Origin: Neoscytalidium dimidiatum
Taxonomy: Eukaryota; Ascomycota; Dothideomycetes; Botryosphaeriales; Botryosphaeriaceae
DNA: 64,000 nucleotides
Direction of reading: 5' to 3'
NCBI GenBank assembly: GCA_037367355.1
Contig: CM074696.1
Location: forward strand, 1,116,001 to 1,180,000
Translations under genes and position numbers: made by a program
Notes under the pieces: generated by a model
The model's input: the letters and a program-made list of their open reading frames with translations, nothing else
Database searches by the model: none
What the model was told of the DNA's origin: nothing
In this document: positions 30,939 to 43,852 of the stretch, piece by piece
Layout: every line of letters starts with the position of its first letter
Numbering within the stretch: the first letter of the stretch is position 1

Positions 30939-33900
30939 CTACACCAATTGCTCGGTACTTGTTTCTTGTCTCTCCTGCTTCGCTTCTCCCTCCTGTTTCT
31001 CCTGTGCGGCTGGTTCCTCATCGCTCTTACCCTGCAACTCCCTCATCAACTCCTGATCCTGCAACTCTTTGACATGTTGCAAGCTCGTCTTCTCTGTATG
31101 TTCCAGTCCCGCCACCTGTTCGGGCTTCATTCCAAAGGCCTGAGGCACCTTCTCACTCAGATTAATAGCGATGAAGCTCTTAGGGAGCTTCACGGTATGA
31201 AATTTGTCGCGCAGCGTCTCGATAACCTGCATCCAGTCATGATGGCTCGTTAAGCTGCGGCGCTGGGCGATGCCGATGCAGTGCTTCGAGTCGAGTTGAA
31301 CGTCGAGTGGATCGAACGTGTGACAACCCGGACTCAACGAGATGCGGATGCTATAGTTGAAGCTACTGGGCTCGTCCTCGCCCGTCGAATTCTGCGATTC
31401 GAACAGCTCGAAGCAAATCTGCGACAAGTAGTCGAGTTCCGGGATGGCGTTGCGCTTGATCTTGGTCTGGATGCCTCCTTCGAGGATACAGTTGAGCAGA
31501 GTATAGATGTGCGATTCCTTCGTGAAGTAGAAGAAGGATTTGGGATCTTCGGACGCCTGAACCTCTTCGAGGTCCTTGACGATCTCTTTGAGCAGCGGCA
31601 AGGAGGTGAGGAGGCCGATTTCGAGCTTCTCGGCATCGGTGATGCCGTATTCTTGAGGACCGATGTAGTCGAAGAGAACCTTGCAGAGCTTGTACAGCTC
31701 GCGCAAGCGCTCTAAGCGTGCATCAGTCTTAACTTTGGAAGGCAAAGAGCCGTTTCCAACGCCCTCAAAAAGGTTGAAATAGGACTCGGGTGCCGGGGAC
31801 TGTTCTTTGGACCGGTTGTTAAATGCTGAAGCAGCTTCTGAGCGACGTCTGAAGCCTATTCGCTGAGAAATGCTTCCTCTATCTGACTGCTGCTCCTTCG
31901 GTGTTTCGTGCATAGGCTCTGAGGGGCTAGGGGGCTGCGTAGACTTGGCGCTAGCCGTATTGTTGTCTTTTATTGCTGTCTCTTCAAGAGCTTCCTCTTC
32001 CAGGAGGCTGGCGTCAGGGGTAAATACCCACTCGAGGAATTGCCTGTTATGGAGAGCGTCGAACTTCATGGTATCGTATAGCTCCGAGATTTTGCTCGGA
32101 TCGACTTTCTCTTCATCACAGAACTCTTTGAATAATTTCTCCCACCTTTCTCTGAAAAGCTCTGGATCTTCACCACTGCACCACCGAGCTTGGATACTAG
32201 TCACGTTCGCGGATGTACTGGTGACCGTGGATCCGTTGCTTCCATTGGATATTTCAGCTGCTGTTCCTTTCGCAACAGCTGCCAAAGATGATGCTGCATT
32301 GCTCCGAAGTTTGGTGAAGTTATGACGCATGACTTTACGGTGGAATTTCATCAGGTCAACAACGCGACGGACTACAATGAATGGCTCCGGCATGTTGTCT
32401 GGCCAGGCAAATTGTGGGGGAGCTTTGTTGCCCTGACGAAGAAGGATCTTCAGCTTCTTTTTGACCTTATCCATCTCGTCTTTGGCAGCATTGGAATCGT
32501 CAAGAAGATCCTTTCGAACGGCAATGAAGTCAGGAGGTAGCTCCTGCTGGTTGAGGAACGTGGTTGCAAAAATCTGAGCGCTGGTCGTCGAACGTCGCTC
32601 GGAGCTGCTGTAGACGCGCACGTCATCCAATGCATCACGATTCATCAGAAGCATGTCATTCCTGAGGTTCTCGCCGAGGTCGTGGGCCTGGTAACGAGCC
32701 GAATGGGTAGGCTCACCGCCCCACTTGATGATCAGTTGGAGCTTATCTAGAATCAAGTTGTTTTCAGCTGCTGAAATTCGTGATAGGGTCATGCCGGAAA
32801 GTGAATCGCTTCTTTTCTCTCTCCACTCTTTGAGCTTCTCTGGATCGTTCGGAGGCTTTTCGTCTCCGCTAAAGGCTTCTTGTGCCTTTTCGTTCTCGCT
32901 CTCCGACGGCATTTCAGCGAGTAGCTCGGGCGGCATCTCTTCCTTCTTCCGCTTCCTGAACATAGGCTTGATCTGCACCTTGGTACCAGCCCAGCCGATG
33001 CGCTTGTTCAAAGCATTCCTCAAGCTGTGAAGCTTGTCCTTGTCTTCTTCGCCTTCAGCGAAAGCCTTGGTGACAGCATCTTGGACACTCTGGAGTGCAG
33101 CTTCGCCTGTCAACAATACTTCTTCTTGATGTCCCTTCAGCAGATCAATGAACGGCTTTGTATGGAAGCTGTACTTGATTTTCTGCTTCGGTGTCCTATC
33201 GGCATGACGAATCACAGAAACCATACCCTTCAGTTTCCACTGAGCCTTGGATGCTGGCTTAGGTAGAGGCGTAGTTTGCTCCTCCATGTCGGTCTTGGGA
33301 TGGGATGTTGGCGCACCAGACACAGCGGGAGGTGGAAGCATCTCATCAGCTGGGGCTACAGGTGTGGGTCCAGCAGCCTTTTCAAGAGTGGGTGGTGAGG
33401 TGATCGGAGTGCTCGTAGACGAGAGATCAGGTGAGCCCGAACCATGGCTGTGATGGCCATGGTGGCCGTGATGCACATGGTGTGCAATGCGGGACATACT
33501 CGGAGATTTGAGTATGGATTTCAGCTGAGCCCTATGGCCAGAGAGTGTATTCTTGCGCTGGCCTGTCGACTTCTCGGGAGCCGAGACATCCTCAGGTTCG
33601 CTGGGAGTCTGCTGAGATGGCTGCGAACCACCACGGCGCTGCTTCTCTTGAATGAACATCTGCCTGAGGATGCTCGCGCACTTGTCGTAATAATCATTGT
33701 TGTCCTTGACAAAGCTCCAGCCATTCACATCAATAACATAGCTCTTGTCTCCGGTGCGCAGTAGATCGAAACCACAGACCCGCTGGCCAAACCCTTGAGC
33801 AATCCTGGCAGCCATTGCAACCTCTTCTTTCGTAAGGCTTGTGACATAGCGGATCTCCTTTCCGTTCGGATTCCTTTTCACGACGCCGTCAACAACGGGT

Positions 33901-35521
33901 GATTTTCTCGTCTCTGCGTGACAGAAGTCTGGACCAACTGTATAAGCCTTGACATCCTCGGCATTTTCCACTCGGAGAAACTGCTCGTAGATGTAGCTAC
34001 TGTGTGGATCCGTGATTGCCCGTGGAATTTCGAGGGTATCGTCTGCTTCCGAACTCTTGTTGTTGATCTTTCTAAACAGACGTCGGCCACCGCCGCCAGC
34101 ACTTTTTGGGAAGTAGATATGGATATTGTGGTCTTCACCGCTGGTCGGTTTCTCGACGAACGGCTTTCGAAGCTCAGCACCATCCACGCAGATGACGTCG
34201 TTATCCTCCCGCATTTCAACGTGTTCCGGGGGCTTGACGCCACCACCAGTGCCGTCCTCAGAACCTTCAAGCCTGACACCAGTCTTCTCGTACATGATGT
34301 GAGCCAATTCCGCTGAGGGGAGAGTTGGTCCTCCGTCACGATTAATCTCGACTCTTTTCGGAGTAGGTACGTTTAGCTTGTCCAGGATCTTCAGGCATAG
34401 GCGGCGGTCCCAGAGGACGGTCTGCATTGGAAGATCGTTGACACAAAACGGCTTCCTCAGCTTTGAGTATGCTATAGCTTTGTCGAGAGGAAATCCGTCC
34501 GAGAAGAATGAGATCAGAAAATCGCAGATGGGCCAGTTCTCCACCTCTTCGTCCAGGATAACCTTGTCTCCGAAAATGATGACCTCGAAGTCTTGATTCG
34601 CTATGAGCCTGTTGAGAATATTCCGGCTAGGCTTGCTCCTGGCTTTCGTATCCATAGCACACACTCCAATGATGCCGATGGGGGGCTTCCGAGGCTCACC
34701 TTCCCTCCCATCCTTGCTTGCCGCCATACTGCGCTCGCTGGCAGGGCTTCCACTACCAGCGACACTTGAGCCATGATGGCTCGTCCTTCGGCTTGGGTGA
34801 GTGGTTCGACTGCGAGAGCGGCGGTGCTGAAGCAGCGGTGTCGAGTGAGGAGAGGTGTGGGCAGGGTGACCGTTCACGGACTGTGGTGCAGACGAATTGG
34901 GATCGGCGCTCTGCTCGCGAGGCGAGAGCAGTTGGGACGGGGAAGGACCATTGTTGTAGCTGGATGTTGTGACTGAAAAGGAGGAAGTCTGCGTTGTAGT
35001 TCCATAGGAAGGTCCGTCAGACTTCGCTTCGCGTGACGTTAGCCAATGCAGTGGTCGGAGAAGCCAGCACTCAACGTACCATCTGGCTCACTGCCCGCAA
35101 CAGAGCTGGGACCGCCGGAGCCGCGAGCGCTGTTGTATATCTGGGAGCCGAGCGAGTATAGCGAGGAGAAGGACATTCGATTGGACTCCTTATCGGCGGA
35201 CGGCGACATGGAGGTGGTTGGTGTGGGATCATCGTCGATTGCGGAGGAACTCTGGGGATCAGGGAGGTCGAGGGAGCCGGGAGCCGGCACTAGGCTGTCG
35301 GAGGCTTTCGAGGGTCTGCGGTCGAGCTGCTGGCGAGCAATGGGCTTGGGATTCGGCGGGGGCATAGATATATTGGCGCGGTCTACGTCCCCCAGGCTGG
35401 TACCGGGGTCGGCAGAGCGACCCTTGCGGTTGGCGGTGGGCGAAGAGGCACCGGAGAGCGAATGGGAGCCATGACGCGATCTGGTGCTCTCAGCACTAGT
35501 CGTGCGTGTGAGAGGATCCAT
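30939..35521 (-). CDS. Inositol hexakisphosphate/diphosphoinositol-pentakisphosphate kinase (Vip1/Asp1, PPIP5K family)
   Basis: Bifunctional enzyme that makes and removes the 1-pyrophosphate of inositol pyrophosphates, acting in phosphate sensing, polarity and microtubule control. Two exons on the minus strand, 35521-35080 and 34972-30939, give 1491 residues. The N-terminal ~240 residues are Ser/Pro-rich and disordered. The ATP-grasp kinase domain spans about residues 245-600: IGIIGVCAMDTKARSKP, FVEKPTSGEDHNIHIYFP and VIDVNGWSFVKDNNDYYDKC. A linker with a His-rich run (about residues 640-660) follows. The histidine-phosphatase domain opens with VSVIRHADRTPKQK (about 730) and runs to about 1400. 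The C-terminus is charged and rich in Glu and Gln. Length matches filamentous-fungal members, longer than yeast Vip1. Confidence 0.95.
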
Positions 35522-36408
35522 ATGGGGTGGCTGAACCGACGTGACGCGCAGGACGTGGCGGTTCGAGGATTTGCTTTTTGGCAGGAGGGCGGACGCGCTG
35601 CAAGTGCTGCATGCATGCCTTAGGCTCGGCAGAAATGACGTTAGTGGGTGCCCTGGATGGGGTGCACCTCGTTAGTCGTTGCCGCCGCCGCCCGACTGAC
35701 AGTCTGCCATCCATTCCGGGCGCGTGGCCACGAGGCCTCCACGCTCCCACGCCCCGCGCTGCTGGGCCATGATGGGCAGCAGTGCCTGTCTCCCACGCGG
35801 ACTGCCCACGGCGTGCGCAAACGACTGGCTCTCGCGCCTCCGGGCGCGCTTCTCTCCTCGCCCCAATCTCAAAGTCACCGGCTCCGTCACAATCAGCTGC
35901 TTTGTACCGCCAGCTTGGAAAGTCCAATATGACTTCATCTAGCTCTGTGTTCCCGGTAGCTGCGTCTTTCTTGATGCACTATCTGATACACGACGGTCAT
36001 CTACTTGCCATGCTCTTGCAACTGTCTCAAAATTCCTCATGCATGCGACTACTGGGCCGGATCTCGTCCCGCCATGCACGCCAAAGATGTGCAGTCTCAA
36101 AGCTGTGGAGGGTGCTTGGCATGCTGGGAGTCGTGTCCTAGTGAGCACGCGCACAGCTTCCGGGTTGGGCCGAAGCCTGGAATGTGCTTTCAAGACTTGT
36201 TGTGCAGAGTTGATGTTGCGCGGCCTTCCCACGAAAGGCAAGGCGCATGTGGAGTGGACGATTGATGCGCGGCCACGATATAGCACCCCGGCTTAGCTGC
36301 GGACGCGCTGCAGATCCCGCGGGCTAATCCAGAATTTTTCGAACCGCAGCATTTCTCGCAGCGACGGAGCTTCAGCGACGCGCTCTCCGTCTGCCCACCC
36401 CACGCAAC
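35522..36408. other. Divergent promoter region, VIP1 and UTP21 genes
   Basis: 887 bases between divergent start codons. No coding region supported. Confidence 0.6.
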
Positions 36409-39400
36409 ATGTCTGCGACCTTAACCTCCACTCATGTCGCGGACGGCCGCGTCGCCAAGCGCAAGAAGCTCAATGCTGGAAAGATCCAGCCCGAGGGCAG
36501 ACCGCGCCCAACCAAATCGAGGCTATTTGCGCCCTTCCGAGTAAGTACCGCTATACTCGCAGTCTGCCTGCGCTCAGAAAGAGGCTGACCCTGATCCACG
36601 CAGACTGTAGGTCTGATTTCGCCCACAGAGGTTCCTTTCACGACTGTTCCCCTCGGGAAAGCCACGTTCCAAATCACCACATCCGTCGGGCGAAGTCTGC
36701 AAACCTTCGATTTGCGACGCGGCCTTAACCTCGTTTTCATCACAAGACCACAGACTCCCGAGATTATCACCGCAACTACAGCATGGAAGGACAAGATTCT
36801 GGCAGCATGGGGTGGCGAAGACAAGCCGTCTACAAGAGGGATATGGCTATTCAAGCGGGGCAAGAAAGTGGCCGAGCTCGAATCTCCCAAAGGATGGGAT
36901 GAGAACATCAAGCAAATTCTGGTGTTTGGTGCGTGGATTGTAGGATGTGGTTCGACAAGGATTGATGTCTGGAAGTCCGAAACTCTGGAGCACTATACCA
37001 CTCTCATTGCGCCGCGGGCCGCCGGTGCCGCCAGCCTGCTCACCGGAGGTGTGTGTAATATGCCCACCTACCTAAACAAGATCCTTGCCGGTAGACAGGA
37101 TGGCCGCGTCGAGATTTGGAACGTCAATACCGGTAGATTGCTTTACACCGTCCTGCCAGCTGCTGCTGAATATGGCCATGTCACTGCCCTACAGCCCACT
37201 CCTGTCGTATCGCTTGTTGCTATAGCTTATAGCAGCGGCCCTGTTGTCATCCACGACATCCGTGCTGATAAAGAAATCCTCACTGTAAACACGGGATCAT
37301 CAAAGAAGGCCGCGGTGACTTCGATGTCTTTCCGAACCGACGGACAAGGTGCAGGTGAAGACGGTCGAAAGGACGGTGTCATGGCGACAGCTTCGAAAGA
37401 GACCGGTGATGTCACATTCTGGGATTTGAACGGAGGTGGAAGGAAAATGGGCGTGCTACGCGGTGCTCACACTCCACCATCAACGACAGGCGGCGGGGTT
37501 GCCGGTGGCATCAGCAAGATCGAATTCTTGGCTGGACAAGCTGTCGTGGTTACCAGCGGCCTTGACAATTCGCTTAAGACATGGATCTTTGACCAGACAC
37601 CTTTTTCGCCTGTCCCTCGGATTCTTCATTCTCGCAGCGGACACGCAGCACCTGTGTCGACATTACAATTCCTTCCTTCGGATGCGGATGGCGCTGACGC
37701 TGGAGGCAAGTGGCTTCTGAGTGCGAGTAGAGACCGAACTCTGTGGGGTTGGAGTCTGCGACGAGATGGTCAAAGCACGGAGCTCAGCCAGGGCAACATT
37801 CGAAAGAAGGCGAAGAAGATGGGCATTCTCAGCGAGGGTTTGGCTTCGCTCGACAGTAGCTTGTCGATTGAAGATTTACGGGCTCCCAAGATTACCTGCA
37901 TGGCATGCTCGCTCAACCGCGACGGTGGCATGGGTGCTGTGCCGGGCGTCAACGTTATCTGGAACAACCCAAGTAAGGGGAAGGGTTCCACCGGGGGTGC
38001 TGAAGCTACCAGTCTTACTGGCTGGGAGAGCATAGTCACTGCACATGAGGATAGCAAGACGGCGAGAACGTGGTTCTGGGGTAAGAAGAAGGCCGGTCGC
38101 TGGGCATTTGATACTGGCGATGGGACACCCGTGACGAGCGTCGCCATCTCGCCGTGTGGCACTTTTGCTCTTGTGGGCTCACAAGCTGGTGGCCTTGACA
38201 TGTTCAATTTACAGTCTGGTATTCACCGTCAACGGTTTCCTGCCAGGCTTACGCCGCAGCAAGCAAAACGCCTAAAGCTTCAGCAGCTAGAGGAGGAGGA
38301 ATCCATGGATATAGACGGGAAGCCGAAGAAATTCGCGAGAGGGCAGGGCAAGCACACGAAAGCTGTCACTGGCATTGCATTTGATAATCTCAACCGCACT
38401 GTCATCAGCTCTGGCGAAGACGGCAAAGTCAAGGTAAGATGAACCTCGAGTCTAAACGAACTTCACTTGCTAATGAGATCAGTTCTGGGACTTCTCCAAT
38501 GGGCAACTTCTTCACGAAATTGATTGGCATCCCATGTCGACCATCAAGAGTCTCCGTTACCACAGATCAAGCGATCTCATCGCTTTCGGCTGCTCCGACT
38601 CATCCATTCGGGTTGTCGACATAGAGACCAAGAAGCTAGTCAGAGAGCTTTTCGGCTGCCAGGGCCAAGTCACTGACTTCACGTTCTCGAATGATGGCCG
38701 TTGGATTATAGCTGCATCAGGCGACTCCGTGATTCGAGTTTGGGACCTTCCTACCGGACACATGATCGATGCAATGAAATTGCGCAGCCCGTGTACATCG
38801 ATAGCCATGTCGGCAACTGGAGAGTACCTCGCTGTAGCTCAAGAGGACAATGTGGGTGTCAACATCTGGACAAACAAGACCCTGTTCACACACGTCCCGA
38901 CAAGGCAAATTTCCGATAACGAGATGGCAGAGGTTGATGCACCAACGGCATCTGGCGAGGGCGGCGAAAACATCGTCTCTGCTGCGCATGCGGAAGAAGA
39001 GCAGGAGCAGGAAGAAGACAATGATGCCGGTATTCCGTCGGTGGAGCAGCTGAACGAGTCGATAACTACCCTCAGTTTGGTTCCCAAGTCAAGATGGCAG
39101 AACCTTCTGCATCTCGACTTGATTCGCGAGCGCAACAAGCCCAAAGAACCGCCGAAGGCTCCCGAGAAGGCACCATTTTTCCTCCCCAGCCTCAACGGCA
39201 CAGCGAACTCTGGAGCCAACGGTGCAGTCGCTGGGGTAGATCAAAAAGACAACTCCGCTAAGGCAGGATCGGTGTCACGACTCTCGAAGTCGGGCGTTCA
39301 CCAGTCGGAATTTAGTCGCCATCTCGACAACGCTTCTGAGACGGGGGACTTCGATACTCTCGTATCCTACTTGTCATCGCTTCCTCCAAGTGCCGCGGAT

Positions 39401-39676
39401 CTGGCGATCCGCTCCCTGGAGACGCCGCCGTCGCATGAGTACCTCACATTCATTCAGGCGCTCACGGCGCGATTACGGCAAAAGCGCGACTATGAACTCA
39501 TTCAGGCATGGATGGCAGTATTTCTGCGGCTGCACAGCGAAGACATCATGAGCGACGGGAAGGTCGTCCAGGCACTTAAAGAATGGCGCGAGGAGGCGGG
39601 CAAGGAGAAAGAGAGGCTTGGCAGTCTGGGCGGATACTGCGTTGGTGTCGTGGGATTCTTGAGGAGCGCACGGTAA
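36409..39676 (+). CDS. UTP21: U3 snoRNP-associated WD40 protein Utp21 (WDR36)
   Basis: Component of the small-subunit processome (UTP-B complex) needed for 18S rRNA maturation in the nucleolus. Exons 36409-36540, 36604-38433 and 38483-39676 give 1051 residues. Tandem WD40 propellers are visible, for example KILAGRQDGRVEIWNV, VVTSGLDNSLKTWIF, WLLSASRDRTLWGWSL, VISSGEDGKVKFWDF and WIIAASGDSVIRVWDL. The Utp21 C-terminal domain begins near LLHLDLIRERNKPKEPP (about residue 860) and includes APFFLPSL and a helical tail. The intron at 38434-38482 splits the KVK|FWDF repeat. The start is in an ACATG context after a CT-rich leader. Confidence 0.95.
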
Positions 39677-40608
39677 ACGGGCAGGTTCGGGCATTCGAGA
39701 CAAGGTGTAGGGGCAGGGATAGGAAATATGATTTGCGCCAGATGACGCCACACCCGAGGGTCGTTCGTACACTCGATATCAGTCGCTCGATGATGGCGTG
39801 AAAGCGTGTTTCTATCGCATTGGGCGAGGATTTCTAATTGTGCTGCAACCAAGTTTTACAGGCTGCGCAACCATATACCTTGTCGCTTATTGATATTGTG
39901 GCTGAATCGATGAATGTTGTCAGGTTGCAATAGCGTCGAGGCTTAGACTGAGCAGGCGGGTACTGCGGCCAGCGGCCAGCATGGATCACGACAAAGGAAG
40001 CACCACTGGCCTCTAGCGTTCCATGTAGCAGAAGTGCAGACAATAGCATCAACGCGTCAGGCTCAAGGCATAGGCGTAGCCTAGGAGAGGTACGGACATG
40101 GTTTTGGCCCTGAGCAACAGCCAGCCAGCTGTCATTACTGCACAATAGGCTGCAGCGTGCGGCTCTGTTGTTGTCTACCTATTGTAGTCAGCGGCGCAGG
40201 TGGGCCGGCGCCGGCGGCAAGCGAGCGAGCGGGCGGGCGGGCCCGTGCAGCGACGCGAGCAGACCTACAGGTTCGAGCGCGCCCCCGGTCGCATCCAAAC
40301 ACAAAGCCGCACTAGCTAACACCCGCTGCGACTTTTTCCTGCACAACTCTCCATCGTCATTCCATTGCGCTTCTTCTTCTTCTCCTTCTCTCGTCAACAT
40401 CTCCTCATCCAAGCTTCGCGTCGGTTCAGCCGTCCGTTGCGCCCTCTCGACGCGTCGCGCAAAAGCTATCTCCTGTCTGTTGCAGCCTGCCGACACCATC
40501 AGCTGTCGCATCGCGCTATCATCGACTCGAGCTTCCTCGAGCTTGCAGTCATCGCGCAACCTCACACACCACCCCTAACGACCGAATACCACGTCTATCG
40601 GGATCGCA
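39677..40608. other. Intergenic region and RCC1-gene promoter
   Basis: 932 bases. GC-rich GCGAGCGGGCGG words near 40220-40240, then a CT-rich leader (40365-40480), precede the RCC1 start. No gene seen. Confidence 0.55.
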
Positions 40609-42501
40609 ATGGCTCCGAAGCGCGCCGCTGCAGCTGCAGCCACGAAGAAGGCGGCTCCAGCCCCCAAGGAGGCCGCCGCAAAGACCACGAAGAAGACAAC
40701 CAAGTCCGCCGCCACTACAAAGAAGGCTCCGGCGAAGACGGCTCCCGCCAATGGCGTGAAGAAGGCTCCCGCCAAGCGCGGCAGGCCTGCAAAGAAGGAC
40801 ACTAACGCGTCTGCTGCCGTGAAGAAGACCGCCAAGCAGGCTGTTAAGAAGACTTCGACTCAGAAGCAGAGTAAGTGCCAACCCGAGAGGAAGATCTTCT
40901 ACGCGCGTAGAAGTGCATCGTGCCTTCTTAATTCCTTGGACACGTGCTGACCACCAGCGACTACAGATGACGTCAACAGCGATGCTGCGACCGCCAGCTT
41001 CTCTACCACGCAAGATCAGTCCACGCAGGATGAGCCTACTCAAGAGACTGCTCCCTCCACTGCTTCTGCTTCGAGCGCCCCTGCGAAAGCTTCTAGGAAG
41101 CGCAAGGCGACTGGTGAGCCTGAGGTTCCCGCCGCTAAGAAGATCAGGATCGCCCGCCTCAAGGATGCGGACAAGAACCACGCACCCACTCAGAAGCTCC
41201 ATGTTTACGTCTTCGGCGAAGGCAGCTCTGGCGAGCTCGGCCTTGGAACTGCTAAGAATGCTGTTGATGTCAAGCGCCCGCGCTTGAACGCTCTCCTCTC
41301 TGCCGACAGGGTTGGCGTCGTCCAGATTGCAACTGGCGGCATGCACGTCCTCGCGCTTACTCATGATAACAAGATCCTATCCTGGGGTGTCAACGACCAG
41401 GGTGCTCTTGGACGTGATACCACTTGGGAAGGTGGTTTGGTCGACATTGACGATAACAAGAGCGATGATAGCTCCGACTCGGGCTCAGACTCCGGCATGA
41501 ACCCCAAGGAAGCCACCCCTACTGCTATCCCCGAAAACGCTTTCCCCGAGGGCACCAAGTTCGTTCAAGTTGCTGCTGCTGACAGCGCCTCCTTTGCCGT
41601 CACTGATGATGGTCTGGTCTATGGCTGGGGTACCTTCCGCAGCAACGAGGGTATCTTCGGCTTCAGCAAAAAATCTTTCATCCAGAAGACTCCTGTTCTC
41701 ATTCCCGAGCTCAAGAAGATCCGCAGCGTTGTGTGCGGCGCCAATCATGTTCTTGCTCTTGACGCCGATGGCAATGTCTTTGCTTGGGGCAGTGGCCAGC
41801 AAAACCAGCTTGGTCGCCGTGTTGTCGAGCGCACCAAGACAGAGGGTCTTGTGCCCCGTGAATTCGGTCTACCTCGCAAGAAGATCGCTCAGGTCGCGTG
41901 TGGCTCGTACCACTCCTTCGCCATCGAGAAGAGCGGCAAAGTCTGGGCCTGGGGCCTGAACAACTTCGGAGAGACCGGTATTCCCGACAATGCCGGTGAG
42001 GACGATGCAGTCATTCTGAAGGCTGCCCATGTCCCTGCTTTGTCCGATAAGAAGATCAAAATGATCGACGGCGGCGGTCACCACTCGGCTGCAGTTACGG
42101 AAGATGGCAAGTGCCTGGTCTGGGGACGTTTGGACGGGTACCAGATGGGTCTGCCTATGGAGACTCTCAAGAACCTCGGCGAGGACAAGATCAAGAAGGA
42201 TGAGCATGACAGGCCTCGTATCCTCAAGGTCCCCACCGAACTTCCCAACATTAACGCCGACTTCATCACCTGCGGCTCCGACCACAACATCGTCATCAGC
42301 AAGGAGGGCAAGGCCTACTCCTGGGGCTTCTCAGCCAACTATCAGACCGGTCAAGGCACCGATGATGACATCGAAGTCGCTACTATGATTGACAACACTG
42401 CCGTTCGTGAGAAGAAACTTAACTGGGCTGGCGCCGGTGGACAGTACTCGATCCTCACTGCTCCCGCTGAGGACGTTCCCATGGTCAACGGTACCAACTA
42501 A
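40609..42501 (+). CDS. Regulator of chromosome condensation RCC1/Pim1, Ran guanine-nucleotide exchange factor
   Basis: Loads GTP onto Ran at chromatin, setting the direction of nuclear transport. Exons 40609-40870 and 40967-42501 give 598 residues. The first ~90 residues are an Ala/Lys-rich histone-H1-like tail (many KKA, KTTKK, KKAPAK words), likely for chromatin or nuclear localisation. A Ser/Thr/Gln-rich linker and a KRK basic patch follow. The seven-bladed propeller then shows repeats such as HVYVFGEGSSGELGLG, HVLALTHDNKILSWGVNDQGALG, VVCGANHVLALDADGNVFAWG, VACGSYHSFAIEKSGKVWAWG and ITCGSDHNIVISKEGKAYSWG. An acidic insert (DIDDNKSDDSSDSGSDSG) lies in the second blade, as in fungal Pim1. 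The phase-1 intron is 96 nt. Confidence 0.95.
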
Positions 42502-42559
42502 GCGCTCTCCAATTCGTCCCTGGATCTCCTCTTCGTACCTCTACTTCATTGAGTCCGCT

Positions 42560-42708
42560 GGGTTATGGGTTGAGAACCTCGGGAGCTCCCCTACCCAGGC
42601 CGCCCTACATAGGGCTGGCCGGGTTACGGGTTGAGCACCCGAGTGATCTCCCCTACCCATGCTTTCGCGATGTAGCCTACGGTTAGTGGATTGAGAACCT
42701 GGGGAAGG
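42560..42708. repeat. Imperfect ~60-bp tandem repeat, 3 partial copies
   Basis: GGGTTATGGGTTGAGAACC (from 42560) recurs as GGGTTACGGGTTGAGCACC (from 42621). Both are followed by CTCCCCTACCCA. A weaker third copy starts near 42681 (GGTTAGTGGATTGAGAACC). It lies just after the RCC1 stop, so it is probably in the 3' UTR. Confidence 0.75.
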
Positions 42709-43105
42709 AGAAAGCCAAAGCTTGGACTTTTACGGTTTACTGGTTTAATTTTCCTATTTTGGCGTTAATGCGACAGGGGTACGGCAAAAGTGTTTGTCAT
42801 AGCGAGTTGAGCGATGGCGCTGGGTGGCATTAATGGTGTCAGATCACTGGATTTTCTGTGGGTTGGACATTCTGCATGAAGGGCGGTAGTCTCGTTCTGC
42901 GCTTTCAATGGAATCACTGAGGAAATGTGCCTTGATCACGCAATTGTGAAGTTGAGTTCGTGCGTGCGCAGGAAAGCGCGTCGGTCTCTGTATTTGAAGC
43001 AATATTCAGTCCTGCCAAGACAATTGCAGCAACGCTACGGACGCAGATAACGAGGACAGTCGAGTAAATATTCGGGTGGATGACTGCTTCAACTCTCCAT
43101 GGCTG

Positions 43106-43124
43106 TTTTTTTTTTTTTTTTTTT
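43106..43124. repeat. T homopolymer
   Basis: 19 consecutive T residues, read directly. Confidence 0.95.
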
Positions 43125-43852
43125 GGAGGCACTGTGCGGCGACACGGACACTAGAGCCGGAGCATGGGAGGTCGAAAAGTCGCCGAAGCGGCTCATCGGG
43201 CTGGTACCAATCGGCGGATATGCAAATTATAGGGTAATACGGCGAAGGAAGCAGGCGGCAGACAGGTGATGACTGGCCTGAGGCGCGGTGCAAAGGAAGG
43301 AATGGAACCAATAGGCAGCGGAGGGCAGGGCGCGTTACCTGATAGCATTTTTTCATGTGCCTGGGCGCCGACATCCTGACTCTTGTATCTCTGGCGACGG
43401 CGCAGGGATCGCTCCCGCAGCATCCCGAAATCGGAATCTGGCGTCGGCGCGCATCCCGAGAGCACCGACGCGCGCGCTGTGCCGCTGATAACCAGCGCCC
43501 CAAAATGGCCATGCAATCCTGGTGCCGCCGCCCACGAAATGGAAAATACGGTCAAGCACGTCCTTCGAAATCTGTCCAGCTGTAGCTGCCGCGGCCTCCG
43601 GCCACTCTGACCTCTATCCTCTCTCGTCCCCAGAGCTGTGTGCGCTGGAAGAGCTCTGGATTCCTGAGAAGCAACACCGTTGGGATCGCAAGCTAAGCTC
43701 CAAAACGTCACCACCGCCACCAACTTTCTTGACGGCGTGCGTCGCTTGACTCTTGACCGTTCCACTTCGTTAGCGAAGACCCTTCACACAACGCGAAGGG
43801 CCGCGTAGAGCCCTCCCTCCTAATTCGTTGTGTTTCCCTAACCTCCGCCGAC

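Larger units (their letters stand above)
42502..43852. other. Intergenic region with repeats
   Basis: 1.35 kb. It begins with a short imperfect tandem repeat (42560-42708), has a 19-base T-run (43106-43124) and ends with the promoter of the P-protein gene. No gene supported. Confidence 0.55.

Noticed and set aside
31281..31715. Plus-strand open frame opposite the Vip1 gene
   Set aside because: It is antisense to well-conserved phosphatase-domain codons, so it is a shadow of the real gene.
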